Below are positions 1 to 8,300 of a stretch of 47,564 nucleotides of DNA, one piece after another. The stretch lies in NCBI GenBank assembly GCA_011390345.1, contig JAABSP010000040.1, forward strand, positions 1 through 47,564, read 5' to 3'. How positions within the stretch are numbered: the stretch's first letter is position 1; every line of letters starts with the position of its first letter. A program made the translations under genes and the position numbers. Source of the stretch: Desulfobacteraceae bacterium (GTDB lineage Bacteria > Desulfobacterota > Desulfobacteria > Desulfobacterales > JAABSP01). A model generated the notes under the pieces. The model was not told the origin of the DNA. It did no database searches and was given only the letters and a program-made list of their open reading frames with translations.

Positions 1-699
1 AAGACAGCCGACGTGAATGACCATTTTGTTCTCTGCGGATGGAACTATCGGGGCAGCGACATCATCGCGGAACTCCATGCGGCCCCGCGGTGTGAGGATA
101 CGCCCATCGTCATCATTGCCGAGATTCCGGAAAAGCCGGTGGATGATCCGGATGTCTATTTTATCCGGGGCGAGGTCAATACAGAGAATCTGAAACGGGC
201 GCACATCGAAAGAGCCAAATCGGTGATCGTTCTGTCGGACGAGCGGCTCGATGCCTATGCCAGAGACGCCAAGACCATCCTCAACACCCTGACCATCGAG
301 AGCATCAACCCGGCAGTATATACCTGCGTGGAGCTGATGGACTCCAAGAATATCGAATACTGCAAGCTGGCCAATGCCGATGAGATCATCGTCATAGGCG
401 AGCTGAGCACCAACCTGCTGGTGCAGGCGTCATTGAACCACGGCATCACGAGAATGATCACCGAGCTGGTGAGCAACCGCTTCGGAGATGAACTCTATAA
501 AGTGAACCCGCCGGAACGCCTTGTCGGCAAACCCTTTTCCGATATCCTTTCGGAGCTGAAGCGGGGGTACAACATCATCTGCATCGGCATCGAGGATCGG
601 GAGGGGAAGAACCTGATCGCAAACCCCGATGGTGATTACCGGCTCGACAGCGACGATCTTCTGATCGTTATCGCATCGGAACAGCCGGATATCACATAA
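1..699 (+). CDS. Potassium channel/RCK (TrkA-N, TrkA-C) protein, 3' part
   Basis: The frame is open from base 1, so the gene begins upstream of the window and only about 233 C-terminal residues are present. The visible part starts at an RCK_N Rossmann fold (FVLCGWNYRG, matching the CGWN..G start of channel-linked RCK domains) and ends in an RCK_C/TrkA-C domain of about 80 residues (from about YKVNPPERL to IVIASEQP). In channel proteins this cytosolic module gates K+ flux on ligand binding. The missing N-terminus is therefore inferred to be a two-helix ion-channel domain, but that is not visible. It lies 35 bp upstream of the chaperone-fold gene and heads an apparent operon with a PspA homologue. 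An ATG/GTG-initiated stand-alone RCK protein from base 13 is possible but less likely because residues KTAD precede the fold in frame. Confidence 0.8.
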   Translation, partial: KTADVNDHFVLCGWNYRGSDIIAELHAAPRCEDTPIVIIAEIPEKPVDDPDVYFIRGEVNTENLKRAHIERAKSVIVLSDERLDAYARDAKTILNTLTIESINPAVYTCVELMDSKNIEYCKLANADEIIVIGELSTNLLVQASLNHGITRMITELVSNRFGDELYKVNPPERLVGKPFSDILSELKRGYNIICIGIEDREGKNLIANPDGDYRLDSDDLLIVIASEQPDIT

Positions 700-734
700 A
701 GCACCATTAATCTTTTAACGGTCTGGAGGGAGGT

Positions 735-1136
735 ATGAAAGAGAAATTCGAGATGGTCAAGCAGTATCTGCATGATATGGACATGGTGATCGTGGACCAG
801 GACGAGAAAGAGGAGCTGGTGGTCGTCGACGACGAGGAGAATGGGATCAAGAATCTGGTTATCGACTGCGAGCCGCCCATCCTGGTACTGGAGCAGGTGA
901 TCATGCGGGTGAAGCCTGACAGCACCAGTTTCTACAAACGGCTGCTGCAGATGAACCGGGATCTGGTGCATGGCGCGTTCTGCCTGGATGAGAACGGGGA
1001 GATCCTGGTCTTCCGGGATACCCTGCAGTTGGAATGTCTGGACCGGAATGAGCTGGAGGGCTCTATCCATGCCCTGAGCCTTGCCCTTTCCGAATACGGA
1101 TCGGAGCTTATCACCTTTGCGGATTCTTCTAACTGA
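735..1136 (+). CDS. YbjN / CesT-like chaperone-fold protein of the PspA cluster
   Basis: A 133-residue soluble acidic protein with an alpha/beta pattern. An N-terminal helix is followed by strands (MVIVDQDEKEELVVVDDE), a VIMRVKP strand, a helix, and a LVHGAFCLDENGEILVFRDTL hairpin, ending in a helix. This is the profile of the type III secretion chaperone/YbjN superfamily, also seen in DUF2170 (YjfI) proteins encoded next to PspA paralogues. A good ribosome site (GGAGGGAGGT) lies just before ATG 735. Placement between an RCK channel gene and pspA mirrors the YjfI-YjfJ-YjfK arrangement of enterobacteria. The exact family name is inference; the function is unknown. Confidence 0.6.
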   Translation: MKEKFEMVKQYLHDMDMVIVDQDEKEELVVVDDEENGIKNLVIDCEPPILVLEQVIMRVKPDSTSFYKRLLQMNRDLVHGAFCLDENGEILVFRDTLQLECLDRNELEGSIHALSLALSEYGSELITFADSSN

Positions 1137-1172
1137 TAGAACGAACAGATGGAATGAAAGGAGGCATAATCC

Positions 1173-1880
1173 ATGTCGATATTTTCCAGACTCTTTAAAA
1201 TCGGACAGTCCGAGGCCCATTCCGTGGTCAACCGCTTCGAAGATCCGATCAAACTGACCGAACAGGGCATCCGGGATCTGAAAACGGATCTACAGCAGGC
1301 CATGACGAGCCTTGCCGAGGTAAAGGGGATCGCGATCCGAACCCGGAAGGATGCGGACAACAAGAAGAAGCTGGCCGCGGATTACGAGCGCAAGGCCATG
1401 CTGCTGCTGCAAAAGGGCCAGAGCGGGGCAGTGGATATGTCCGAGGCAGAGCGGCTGGCCACCGAAGCACTGAACAAGAAGGAGCAGATGGCCCAGGATG
1501 CGGTGCGCGTCAGCCAGGAGGCCCAGCGCCACGAGCAGATGGCCAACAACCTCCAGGGAAACGTGAACAAGATCAAATCGACCATCTCCACGGCTGAGAA
1601 CGATCTGACCACCCTGCGGGCCCGGGCCAAGACCGCATCTTCCACCAAGAAGATCAACAAGCAACTGGCCAACATCGACACCTCCGGGACCATGGCCATG
1701 CTGGAGAAGATGAAGGCCAAGGTGGAGGAGGACGAGTCTCTGGCCATTGCATACGGAGAGATGGCAAGTGCTGAAAAGAGCGTGGACGATGAGATCAGCA
1801 GAGCCCTGGAGAGCGGGAATCAGAGTGCCGCGACCTCCGCAAGTCTGCTGGAGCTGAAGAAGAAAATGGGCATCGAATAG
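1173..1880 (+). CDS. PspA/IM30 (ESCRT-III-like) membrane-stress protein
   Basis: A 235-residue, almost wholly helical, charged protein. It starts MSIFSRLFKIGQ, an amphipathic N-terminal helix typical of PspA/Vipp1/YjfJ, followed by long coiled-coil segments (about 25-165) and a C-terminal ALESGNQSAATSASLLELKKKMGIE helix. The family binds stressed inner membrane and oligomerises into rods or rings. The length matches YjfJ-like PspA (about 230 residues). ATG 1173 has AAAGGAGG 7-8 bp upstream. It sits 36 bp after the chaperone-fold gene and 15 bp before the DUF4178-like gene, so the cluster is probably one transcript. No PspF-type regulator or PspB/C is present, which suggests regulation unlike E. 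coli psp. Confidence 0.88.
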   Translation: MSIFSRLFKIGQSEAHSVVNRFEDPIKLTEQGIRDLKTDLQQAMTSLAEVKGIAIRTRKDADNKKKLAADYERKAMLLLQKGQSGAVDMSEAERLATEALNKKEQMAQDAVRVSQEAQRHEQMANNLQGNVNKIKSTISTAENDLTTLRARAKTASSTKKINKQLANIDTSGTMAMLEKMKAKVEEDESLAIAYGEMASAEKSVDDEISRALESGNQSAATSASLLELKKKMGIE

Positions 1881-1895
1881 AAACGGAGGGCCGCT

Positions 1896-2459
1896 ATGGG
1901 CCTGTTGGAATTCTTTGGGTTCGGCAAGAAAAAGAAGCAGGAGGAGATCCCTTCCCTCACCGATCTGAAGCTGTCGGATCTGGATGTGCGATACATGGTC
2001 GATTACGACATGAAGACCTGGGAGGTGACGGCCAGACATTACTATGACTGGGGCGCGGGGGATCTCTCCTACGAATGGCAGCTCAAGAGCCATGATGATA
2101 CCCTCTATCTGGAGAAATCGACCGATGACGAGGATGAGTGGAGCATCAGCCGGAAGATCCCAATGGGCCGGCTCGGCGCCAACATTCCCCGTCATATTGT
2201 TGAAAACGAGGACCCGCCCGATGAGATCACCTATGAGGGGGTTCTCTACTATCTGGAGGAGTGGGCCGGCGGCGATTTCTACAAAGAGAGTCAAGGGCCA
2301 GCCCATAAAATGCTCTCCTGGGATTATGAGGATGAGACCGGCGAAAAATACCTCTCCATCGAACAGTGGGGAGAGGAGGATTTCGAGGCCTCGGCCGGCC
2401 AGCCCGTGGAGGAGTATGAGTTCACCAATATCCTTCCCAGAGAGCCTGAGAGGGTATAA
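1896..2459 (+). CDS. DUF4178-like / YjfK-type protein of the PspA cluster
   Basis: A 187-residue protein. It begins with a short basic segment (GFGKKKKQEE) and then beta-rich sequence. The C-terminal half carries a YLEEWAGGDFYKES block and a WDYEDETGEKYLSIEQWG block, followed by FEASAG. That WDYE.E.G...LSIE.W signature is what I associate with DUF4178 proteins; YjfK (DUF2491) occupies the same operon position in enterobacteria. There is no signal peptide or membrane helix. The gene follows pspA by 15 bp with GGAGGG before ATG 1896. The role is unknown; partnership with PspA is inferred from the operon. Confidence 0.6.
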   Translation: MGLLEFFGFGKKKKQEEIPSLTDLKLSDLDVRYMVDYDMKTWEVTARHYYDWGAGDLSYEWQLKSHDDTLYLEKSTDDEDEWSISRKIPMGRLGANIPRHIVENEDPPDEITYEGVLYYLEEWAGGDFYKESQGPAHKMLSWDYEDETGEKYLSIEQWGEEDFEASAGQPVEEYEFTNILPREPERV

Positions 2460-2484
2460 AGCAGAAACCGGTTGACGATTTTAA

Positions 2485-2513
2485 GGGGGCGGAAGATCTG
2501 CTCCGCTCCCCCC
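2485..2513 (+). terminator. GC-rich hairpin after the PspA cluster
   Basis: GGGGG-CGGA and TCCG-C-TCCCCC form a hairpin with a two-base bulge about 25 bp after the last stop of the cluster. There is no T-run directly behind it, so it is a weak candidate. The rest of the 227-bp gap to 2687 holds no convincing gene. Just before the next gene there is a near-duplicated 17-bp stretch (ATGGGGAAGGCCAAAAA then ATGGGGAGAGCCAAAAA, about 2652-2686), the second copy of which supplies the ribosome site of the ErcA-like gene. Confidence 0.3.
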
Positions 2514-2686
2514 AACAACAGGCGTTTTCCATTCCCGATCCCTTCGGCGAAGAGGGATTCAGCCGAAAACCACAGATGCCTTCACAGGCAGCAGCCGCAC
2601 AAAATGCCCGCAAAAGCTCCATTTTTTGGTAAAATGGTACCAGGTGACAACAATGGGGAAGGCCAAAAAATGGGGAGAGCCAAAAA

Positions 2687-3850
2687 ATGAAAAGAGAATA
2701 TCCGGAATTGAGGAAATTCGTTGCCCCTGAGTTCATCTTCGGCGTTGGCGCGCGGCACCATGCGGGCCGGTATGCGGCAAATCTCGGCGCACAAAAGGTC
2801 TTTCTGGTGACAGACCCGGGCGTGATCGAAGCCGGATGGGTAAAGGATGTGGAAGAGAGCCTGACAGAGGCCGGGGTTGCCTATACCCTCTATTCCAAAG
2901 TCTCCCCAAACCCCAGGGCCGAAGAGGTGATGGCCGCGGCTGCGGCCTTTCGGAGCAACGGGTGCAATGCGATCGTGGCTGTGGGCGGTGGCAGCCCCAT
3001 GGACTGCGCCAAAGGGGTCGGGATCGTCAGCACCAACCGGCGCCACATCCTCGAATTCGAGGGGGCCGACCAGGTGTCACTGCCGGGCCCTCCCCTCATC
3101 TGCATCCCCACCACCGGCGGAACCTCGGCCGATGTCTCTCAATTTGCCATCATCACCAATAGCCAGGAAAAGGTAAAGATCGCGATCGTCAGCAAGATGG
3201 TGGTCCCCGATGTCTCTCTCGTGGACCCGGAGACCCTGATGACCATGGACCCATACCTGACCGCCTGCACGGGCCTCGATGCCCTGACCCATGCCATCGA
3301 AGCATTTGTCTCCAATGCCAGCTCCCCGATCACCGACATGCACGCTTTAGAGGCCATCCGGATGATCTCGGAAAACCTGGTGCCGGCCATCCGCAACCCG
3401 AATAGCATCGAACTCCGCACAAAGGTCATGCTGGGCAGCCTCGAGGCGGGGCTGGCCTTTTCCAATGCGATTCTGGGCGCGGTTCACGCGATGGCCCATA
3501 GCCTGGGCGGCTTTCTGGACCTCCCCCACGGCGAGTGCAATTCGATCCTGCTGCCCCATGTGATTGCCTACAACTATTCCGCGGCCCCAGAGCGGTTTTT
3601 GGTGATAGGCAAGGCAATGGGGCTGGACATTCGGGGGATGAATTCGGTCGCGAAGCGGACCGCGATCCTCCGGCGGGTGGCGCAGCTTCGCAGAAAGGCC
3701 GGCGTGGGCAGGGGCCTTTCGGGACTGGGGGTGAAGACGGCCGATCTCTCGGTTTTGAGCGGCAAGGCCATCAAAGATCCCTGCATGGTGACCAATCCGC
3801 GGCGGCCCAACCTGCGGGATATCGAGGTCATCTATGAAGAGGCGCTCTGA
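2687..3850 (+). CDS. ercA: ErcA-type iron-containing alcohol dehydrogenase-like protein
   Basis: A 387-residue group III Fe-dependent alcohol dehydrogenase. The N-terminal NAD fold carries GGGSPMD (100-106), and the C-terminal helical domain carries the metal ligands D198 and H202 (GLDALTH), H267 (AVHAMAH) and H281 (DLPHGECN), all retained. Length and immediate linkage to a PAS sensor kinase match ErcA, described in Pseudomonas as an alcohol dehydrogenase-like regulatory protein linked to ErcS'. Because all ligands are present, real dehydrogenase activity cannot be excluded. GGGGAGAG lies 8 bp before ATG 2687. The stop overlaps the start of the kinase by 17 bp, implying translational coupling. 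The assignment to ErcA rather than a catabolic ADH rests on context. Confidence 0.78.
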   Translation: MKREYPELRKFVAPEFIFGVGARHHAGRYAANLGAQKVFLVTDPGVIEAGWVKDVEESLTEAGVAYTLYSKVSPNPRAEEVMAAAAAFRSNGCNAIVAVGGGSPMDCAKGVGIVSTNRRHILEFEGADQVSLPGPPLICIPTTGGTSADVSQFAIITNSQEKVKIAIVSKMVVPDVSLVDPETLMTMDPYLTACTGLDALTHAIEAFVSNASSPITDMHALEAIRMISENLVPAIRNPNSIELRTKVMLGSLEAGLAFSNAILGAVHAMAHSLGGFLDLPHGECNSILLPHVIAYNYSAAPERFLVIGKAMGLDIRGMNSVAKRTAILRRVAQLRRKAGVGRGLSGLGVKTADLSVLSGKAIKDPCMVTNPRRPNLRDIEVIYEEAL

Positions 3851-5471
3851 CGGGCCTTCGGAGAATGGTGATCTACGGAAAAAGCTGATCGGTCTGGGCG
3901 AGACCTCGGTCCGCAAAAGCTACTACCCGCAGCTCCAGCAGCGCCTGGCCCAACTGGAAAGATTCCGGGCACTGCTCAACGAGAGCAACGATGCCATCTT
4001 TTTAATGCAAATCCCACAGGGCCGCATCGAAGACGTCAACCGCTCCGCATGCCGTCAGCTCTGCTATGATCGAGAGCATCTCACCGCACAATCGGTCTTC
4101 GACCTCCTTGAAAAGGCCGCACATCCGGTGATCCGCAGCTTCTTCGCAAAGGCAGAATCCGAGCCCAAGATCCGGAAGAAGATCTCCGCGGATATGTTCC
4201 GAAGGGACGGCACCACCTTCCCCGCTGAGATCATGTTCAGCTCCATGATCTTCAACGAAACCCTCTTTTCCGTGGCCGTGGCCAGAGACATCTCAGAGCG
4301 GATCAAGCTGGAGGAGCAGTTTCTCCAGGCCCAGAAGATGGAGGCCGTAGGACGCCTTGCGGCCGGCGTGGCGCATGATTTCAACAACCTGCTCACGGTC
4401 ATCATGGGGTATGCGGATCTGCTGCGCCATGAGCTGCAGGATTCTCCCAGACAGTCGGAAAAGCTCCACCAGATCACCCGGGTCACTCAGCGGGCCGCGG
4501 CCGTGGTGCAGCAACTGCTGATCTTCAGCCGGAAACAGAATCTTCAATCCCGCCCCCTGGATATCAATGAAGTCCTGAAGGATATGGAAAAGATGCTCCG
4601 CCGTCTCATCGGAGAGGATATCGAATTGAGAATCGAGACAGCCGCTTCGGAAGGATCTGTCCGGGCCGATCCCTCCCAGATCCATCAGGTGCTGATGAAC
4701 CTCGCGGTCAATGCCAGAGATGCTATGCCCCGCGGGGGGAGATTTACCATCGAAACAGAGGATGTCGAGATCAAAGAGGCCGATCTGGAGGGTCGTCTCG
4801 ACATGGAGCCGGGCCTCTATGCGCTCATCCGGATAAGCGACACGGGCGAGGGCATGGACAAAGAGACCCTGAACCAGATCTTCGACCCCTTCTTCACCAC
4901 AAAGGAGAGCGGCAAGGGGACAGGGCTGGGGCTTTCAACGGTTTACGGAATCATCAAAAAGCACAAGGGCCACATCTGGGTCTACAGCGAGCCGGAAAGG
5001 GGAACCGTTTTCAAGATATATCTTCCCCGCATAGTCCGGACAGTGCAGCCGCCCGAGCCGATGATATCGGAAGAGGTCTCAGGCAAGGGGCAGGAGACGA
5101 TTCTGCTGGTGGAAGATGACGAGATCGTCCGGGAGATTGGGGCAGGCATTCTGGAACGGTTCGGCTATACCGTCATTGGGGCCCGGGACGGTAATGAAGC
5201 CATCTCCGCGGCAAAAAGCCACCTGGGGCCCATCGATCTGATGGTGACGGACATGATCATGCCCAACATGGGCGGTAAAGAGCTTGCGGACCGGATGGCC
5301 GAAAAGATGCCGGAGATGCCGGTGCTCTTCATCTCCGGGTATACTGATACGACCATCTCGGACCGGGAGGGGAAGGGGGCGCGGGTCGATTTTCTACAGA
5401 AGCCTTTTTCCCCGCAGGGATTGATCAAGAAGGTGCGCAGCCTGCTGGATGGGGAGGAGAAGGCCGGTTAG
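3834..5471 (+). CDS. PAS hybrid histidine kinase with C-terminal receiver
   Basis: A 545-residue cytosolic sensor kinase. It has a coiled N-terminus (about 30-50), a PAS domain (about 45-160, ending RDISERIK), HisKA with phospho-acceptor H181 (GVAHDFNN), HATPase_c (N box about 289-297; DTGEGMD at 336-342; [10 protein letters not shown] at 360-369), and a REC domain (about 423-537) with D473 and K523. No membrane segment is seen. The HDFNN H-box is typical of Desulfobacterota and Geobacter hybrid kinases. ATG 3834 lies inside the end of the ErcA-like gene, so both proteins are probably made from one message and act together, for instance ErcA modulating signal input. The stop overlaps the stop of the convergent epimerase gene by 4 bp. 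Confidence 0.9.
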   Translation: MKRRSDGPSENGDLRKKLIGLGETSVRKSYYPQLQQRLAQLERFRALLNESNDAIFLMQIPQGRIEDVNRSACRQLCYDREHLTAQSVFDLLEKAAHPVIRSFFAKAESEPKIRKKISADMFRRDGTTFPAEIMFSSMIFNETLFSVAVARDISERIKLEEQFLQAQKMEAVGRLAAGVAHDFNNLLTVIMGYADLLRHELQDSPRQSEKLHQITRVTQRAAAVVQQLLIFSRKQNLQSRPLDINEVLKDMEKMLRRLIGEDIELRIETAASEGSVRADPSQIHQVLMNLAVNARDAMPRGGRFTIETEDVEIKEADLEGRLDMEPGLYALIRISDTGEGMDKETLNQIFDPFFTTKESGKGTGLGLSTVYGIIKKHKGHIWVYSEPERGTVFKIYLPRIVRTVQPPEPMISEEVSGKGQETILLVEDDEIVREIGAGILERFGYTVIGARDGNEAISAAKSHLGPIDLMVTDMIMPNMGGKELADRMAEKMPEMPVLFISGYTDTTISDREGKGARVDFLQKPFSPQGLIKKVRSLLDGEEKAG

Positions 5472-6478
5472 GGGATCTCTTTTTCCGGATTCTCTTTCAG
5501 CCAGAGGGCCAGGCGGCGGAACCCCTCTTGGGCCGAGATTTTTGGGTGGTAGCCAAGATCGGTTCTGGCCGCCTCTATATCGAACCAGTGGGCCGTCGCG
5601 AGTTCGCCGGCCACAAAGCGGGTCATGGGCGGCTCCGAATCGATATGAAAGCTTTTGTATAGGCCCTCGAAAAAGGCCCCCAGCCGGTACGCGGTCTTTG
5701 CCGATACTCTTTTTTTCACTTTTGGCAGGCCCCCGGCCTCCAGTATCCGATCCACCATCTCCCAGAGAGGGATCGGCTCATCCTGGCTGATGAAATAGAT
5801 ACTGCCCGAAAGATCCGGATTCCGGGCAAGGGCATCTGCGGCAAGGAGATGGGCGTCTGCTGCATTGTCGATGTAGATGGTGTCCACAAGGTTCTTTCCG
5901 TCCCCCACCCGGGCCAGACGACCATTTTTCCCCTTTGCCAGAATCCTCGGGACCAGATGGTTGTCGCCGGGGCCCCAGATGAGATGTGGCCGGAGGATAA
6001 TGGCAGGAAGCCCCGCTTCTGCAGCCTTCCGCACCCGCATTTCAGCCAGGGCCTTGGTCTTGGGATAGTGGGCATGAAAGGTTTCGGGATAGGGAACCGA
6101 GGCATCGACCCCTTCCATATCCTTTCCATCAAAGATGACGCTGGGGGAGCTGGTATGGATCAGCCGATCAACCCCGGCCTTTTGGCAGCCGGCCAGGATG
6201 TTCTCGGTGCCGAGGACGTTTGTCTGATAATAGCATTGGTAATCGCCCCAGACGCCCGGTTTTGCCGCGGTATGGAAGACGATATCTACGCCGGTGCATG
6301 CCCTTTCCACGGCATCGGGCTCCGAAATGTCCCCCTGCACCTGCTCAACCCCAAGCCTTTCCAGTTCCGGATAGAAGCCCCGGGAGAAACTTCGAACCGC
6401 ATCCCCTCTTTTGACCAGGCCACGGACGATCGCGCTTCCCAAAAATCCGCCGCCGCCCGTCACCAGCACCTTTGACAT
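5468..6478 (-). CDS. oleD: OleD-like NAD(P)H-dependent 2-alkyl-3-oxoalkanoate reductase
   Basis: A 336-residue extended SDR of the 3-beta-hydroxysteroid dehydrogenase/isomerase type. The nucleotide motif TGGGGFLG is at 7-14 and the active-site Y138-x3-K142 in YPKTK, with serines in HTSSPS just before. In olefin biosynthesis OleD reduces the beta-keto acid from OleA to a beta-hydroxy acid. It is last in a three-gene minus-strand run after OleB-like and OleC-like genes, which is the strongest argument for OleD among many look-alike SDRs. Its start is 39 bp after the oleC stop. The stop overlaps the hybrid kinase stop (convergent, 4 bp). Confidence 0.78.
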   Translation of the reverse strand: MSKVLVTGGGGFLGSAIVRGLVKRGDAVRSFSRGFYPELERLGVEQVQGDISEPDAVERACTGVDIVFHTAAKPGVWGDYQCYYQTNVLGTENILAGCQKAGVDRLIHTSSPSVIFDGKDMEGVDASVPYPETFHAHYPKTKALAEMRVRKAAEAGLPAIILRPHLIWGPGDNHLVPRILAKGKNGRLARVGDGKNLVDTIYIDNAADAHLLAADALARNPDLSGSIYFISQDEPIPLWEMVDRILEAGGLPKVKKRVSAKTAYRLGAFFEGLYKSFHIDSEPPMTRFVAGELATAHWFDIEAARTDLGYHPKISAQEGFRRLALWLKENPEKEIP

Positions 6479-6517
6479 CCTCTGCCTCCCCTCCCCTTTT
6501 CTCTTTTTTAAAATCCC

Positions 6518-8254
6518 TTATTTGGCCCAGACTGCCAGCTTCTCCCGGAATATCTTCGCGTTGTGGCGGATGTCCACGGGAAAGCCCTTGTGGAAGAGGA
6601 TGGTCTGGATGTGTTCGGTCAACGGATTGCGGGCCGCGTAGTTGAGCAGCTCCCGCTTCAGCTCCTCCTTGTTGACGTCCCGGCTGCCGGGCTTGAGTTC
6701 GATGCAGATGATCGGCTTCTGACGGGGCGGGGTTCCCACGCCTACCAGAGCGCTGCGGAAGACCGAGGGGTGGCTGTTGAAGATCGCCTCGCAGGGGATG
6801 GTGTACAGAGGCCCGTGTTCGGTGATGACCCGGTGGCTCTTTCGGCCGCAGTACCAGATCCGGCCCTTCTTGTCCATCCAGCCCAGATCACCCATCCTGT
6901 GCCATATCGTGCCTTGGGGGCCCAAAATCTTGGAGAGGGTATCCGCGGCCGGCCGCTGGAAATACTCCCGGCTGACCACATCCCCGCGCACCGTGATCTC
7001 GCCGATGTCCGACGGCCCCACCAGCAGCTCGTCGGACCACTTTTCGATCGGGTCATCGGTGATCCGGATCAGGGTCATATCGAGCCCCGAGATGGGCCGG
7101 CCCACGCACATCCCGAACCCCTGGTCCGTCAGCTTCCGGGTCTCCCGCAGGATCTCCCGGCTTCCGATGCAGGAGACCGGCAGGGCCTCGGTCGCGCCGT
7201 AGGGTGTATGGATCTCCGCGCCTTCGGGAAGCAGATGGCTGAAGGTCTCGATGATCTCCGGGGCCACGGGCGCGCCCGCGGAGATGACCCGCTTGAGAGA
7301 GGGGAGCACGATGGCGTTCTCCCTGCCGTAATCCCCCACCCGTCGGAGGAGCGCGGGGGAGGCGAACATGTTTGTGACGCCCTGGTTGAGGATCGCCTCG
7401 ATGATCTTCTCCGGGTCCGCGTGTGCGGGCCGGGTCGGGTCCATGTCCGGGATGACCGCGGTCATCCCAAGGGCCGGATCGAACAGGGAGAAGAGCGGAA
7501 ATGTTGGAAGATCCACCTCGCCGGGCCGGATGTCGAAGTAGGACCGGAGGTACCGGAGCTGGGCGCTGAACATCCCGTGGGTGTATACCGCGCCCTTTGC
7601 CGGGCCCGTGCTGCCGGTGGTGAACAGGATCGCGGCGGTCTCATCCTTTTCGGTCTCTGCTATGGGATAGGGCCGCCAGGGCAGCTCCCGGATCTGCTGG
7701 AGGGAGTAGCCGCTCCAGAATAGGCGCCGGCCCACGGTGATCCATATCCCCACGGTCTTGAACGCGCCCGGATAGATTCTTCTCAGAAAATGTGCCTTGG
7801 GAATCCCGATAAAGGCCTCGGGCCGGCTCTCTCTGAGGCAACTGACCATCGGTTTCACCCCCATTCCCGGATCGACGATTACCGGAACCGCGCCGATCTT
7901 CAGCAGGGCAAAGGTGAGGGCAAAGAATTCGATGCTCGGTGTCACCATCAGAACGGTGCGCACCCCGCGCTTCACGCCGACCCCCTCCAGACCGTGCGCG
8001 AGGCAGTCGGAATCCTGATCGAGCTGGGCAAAGGTGAGGTGGGTGTAGGCCACCCGGCCGTTTTCGTCCCATCCTGCGGGATAGATGACGGCCCGGCGGA
8101 AGGGGTACTGTTCCCCCATCTCCCTCAGCCGATATGAGACATTAACCGGCCCGTCCGCCTCTTCTTCTTCAATCGACTCCGCCTCTTCTCCGATGATCTG
8201 ATCCTGGTCCGTATCCCGGTCCATATTTTGGTCCCTATCCGTGTCCGTATCCAT
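6518..8254 (-). CDS. oleC: OleC-like AMP-forming beta-lactone synthetase
   Basis: A 578-residue ANL-family enzyme with the P-loop FTTGSTGPAKG (about 211-221), a YGATEALP motif, and a C-terminal GDLGWMDKKGRIWYCGRKSHR hinge region. OleC adenylates the beta-hydroxy acid and closes it to a beta-lactone. Linkage to OleB- and OleD-like genes supports this over a generic fatty-acyl-CoA ligase. The N-terminal 35 residues are unusual: a highly acidic D-x-D-x tetrapeptide repeat encoded by four 12-bp units (8205-8252), then a Glu-rich stretch. The conserved enzyme begins near VNVSYRLREMG (38), so a shorter start is conceivable, but GGGGAAGG 6 bp before ATG 8254 supports the long form. Confidence 0.8.
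   Translation of the reverse strand: MDTDTDRDQNMDRDTDQDQIIGEEAESIEEEEADGPVNVSYRLREMGEQYPFRRAVIYPAGWDENGRVAYTHLTFAQLDQDSDCLAHGLEGVGVKRGVRTVLMVTPSIEFFALTFALLKIGAVPVIVDPGMGVKPMVSCLRESRPEAFIGIPKAHFLRRIYPGAFKTVGIWITVGRRLFWSGYSLQQIRELPWRPYPIAETEKDETAAILFTTGSTGPAKGAVYTHGMFSAQLRYLRSYFDIRPGEVDLPTFPLFSLFDPALGMTAVIPDMDPTRPAHADPEKIIEAILNQGVTNMFASPALLRRVGDYGRENAIVLPSLKRVISAGAPVAPEIIETFSHLLPEGAEIHTPYGATEALPVSCIGSREILRETRKLTDQGFGMCVGRPISGLDMTLIRITDDPIEKWSDELLVGPSDIGEITVRGDVVSREYFQRPAADTLSKILGPQGTIWHRMGDLGWMDKKGRIWYCGRKSHRVITEHGPLYTIPCEAIFNSHPSVFRSALVGVGTPPRQKPIICIELKPGSRDVNKEELKRELLNYAARNPLTEHIQTILFHKGFPVDIRHNAKIFREKLAVWAK
8205..8252. repeat. Four-copy 12-bp degenerate tandem repeat at the oleC 5' end
   Basis: Four consecutive 12-mers on the plus strand: TGGTCCGTATCC, CGGTCCATATTT, TGGTCCCTATCC and GTGTCCGTATCC. 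They lie in frame within the oleC N-terminus (minus strand), where each unit encodes four residues of the D-T-D-T / D-R-D-Q / N-M-D-R / D-T-D-Q type. Unit length equals that of two other tandem repeats in the window (23637-23684 and 34269-34316). Confidence 0.8.
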
Positions 8255-8300
8255 AGTCGCCTTCCCCGAAGGTTTAAAAATGTTCCTCCTCTTTCTTACA

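Noticed and set aside
1290-2306. Long minus-strand open frame antisense to pspA and the DUF4178-like gene
   Set aside because: His/Leu-rich shadow translation with no family resemblance and no ribosome site; the plus-strand genes explain the region.
6563-7723. 386-codon plus-strand frame opposite oleC
   Set aside because: Asp/Gly/Arg-rich shadow of a GC-rich coding sequence; OleC motifs are clear on the other strand.
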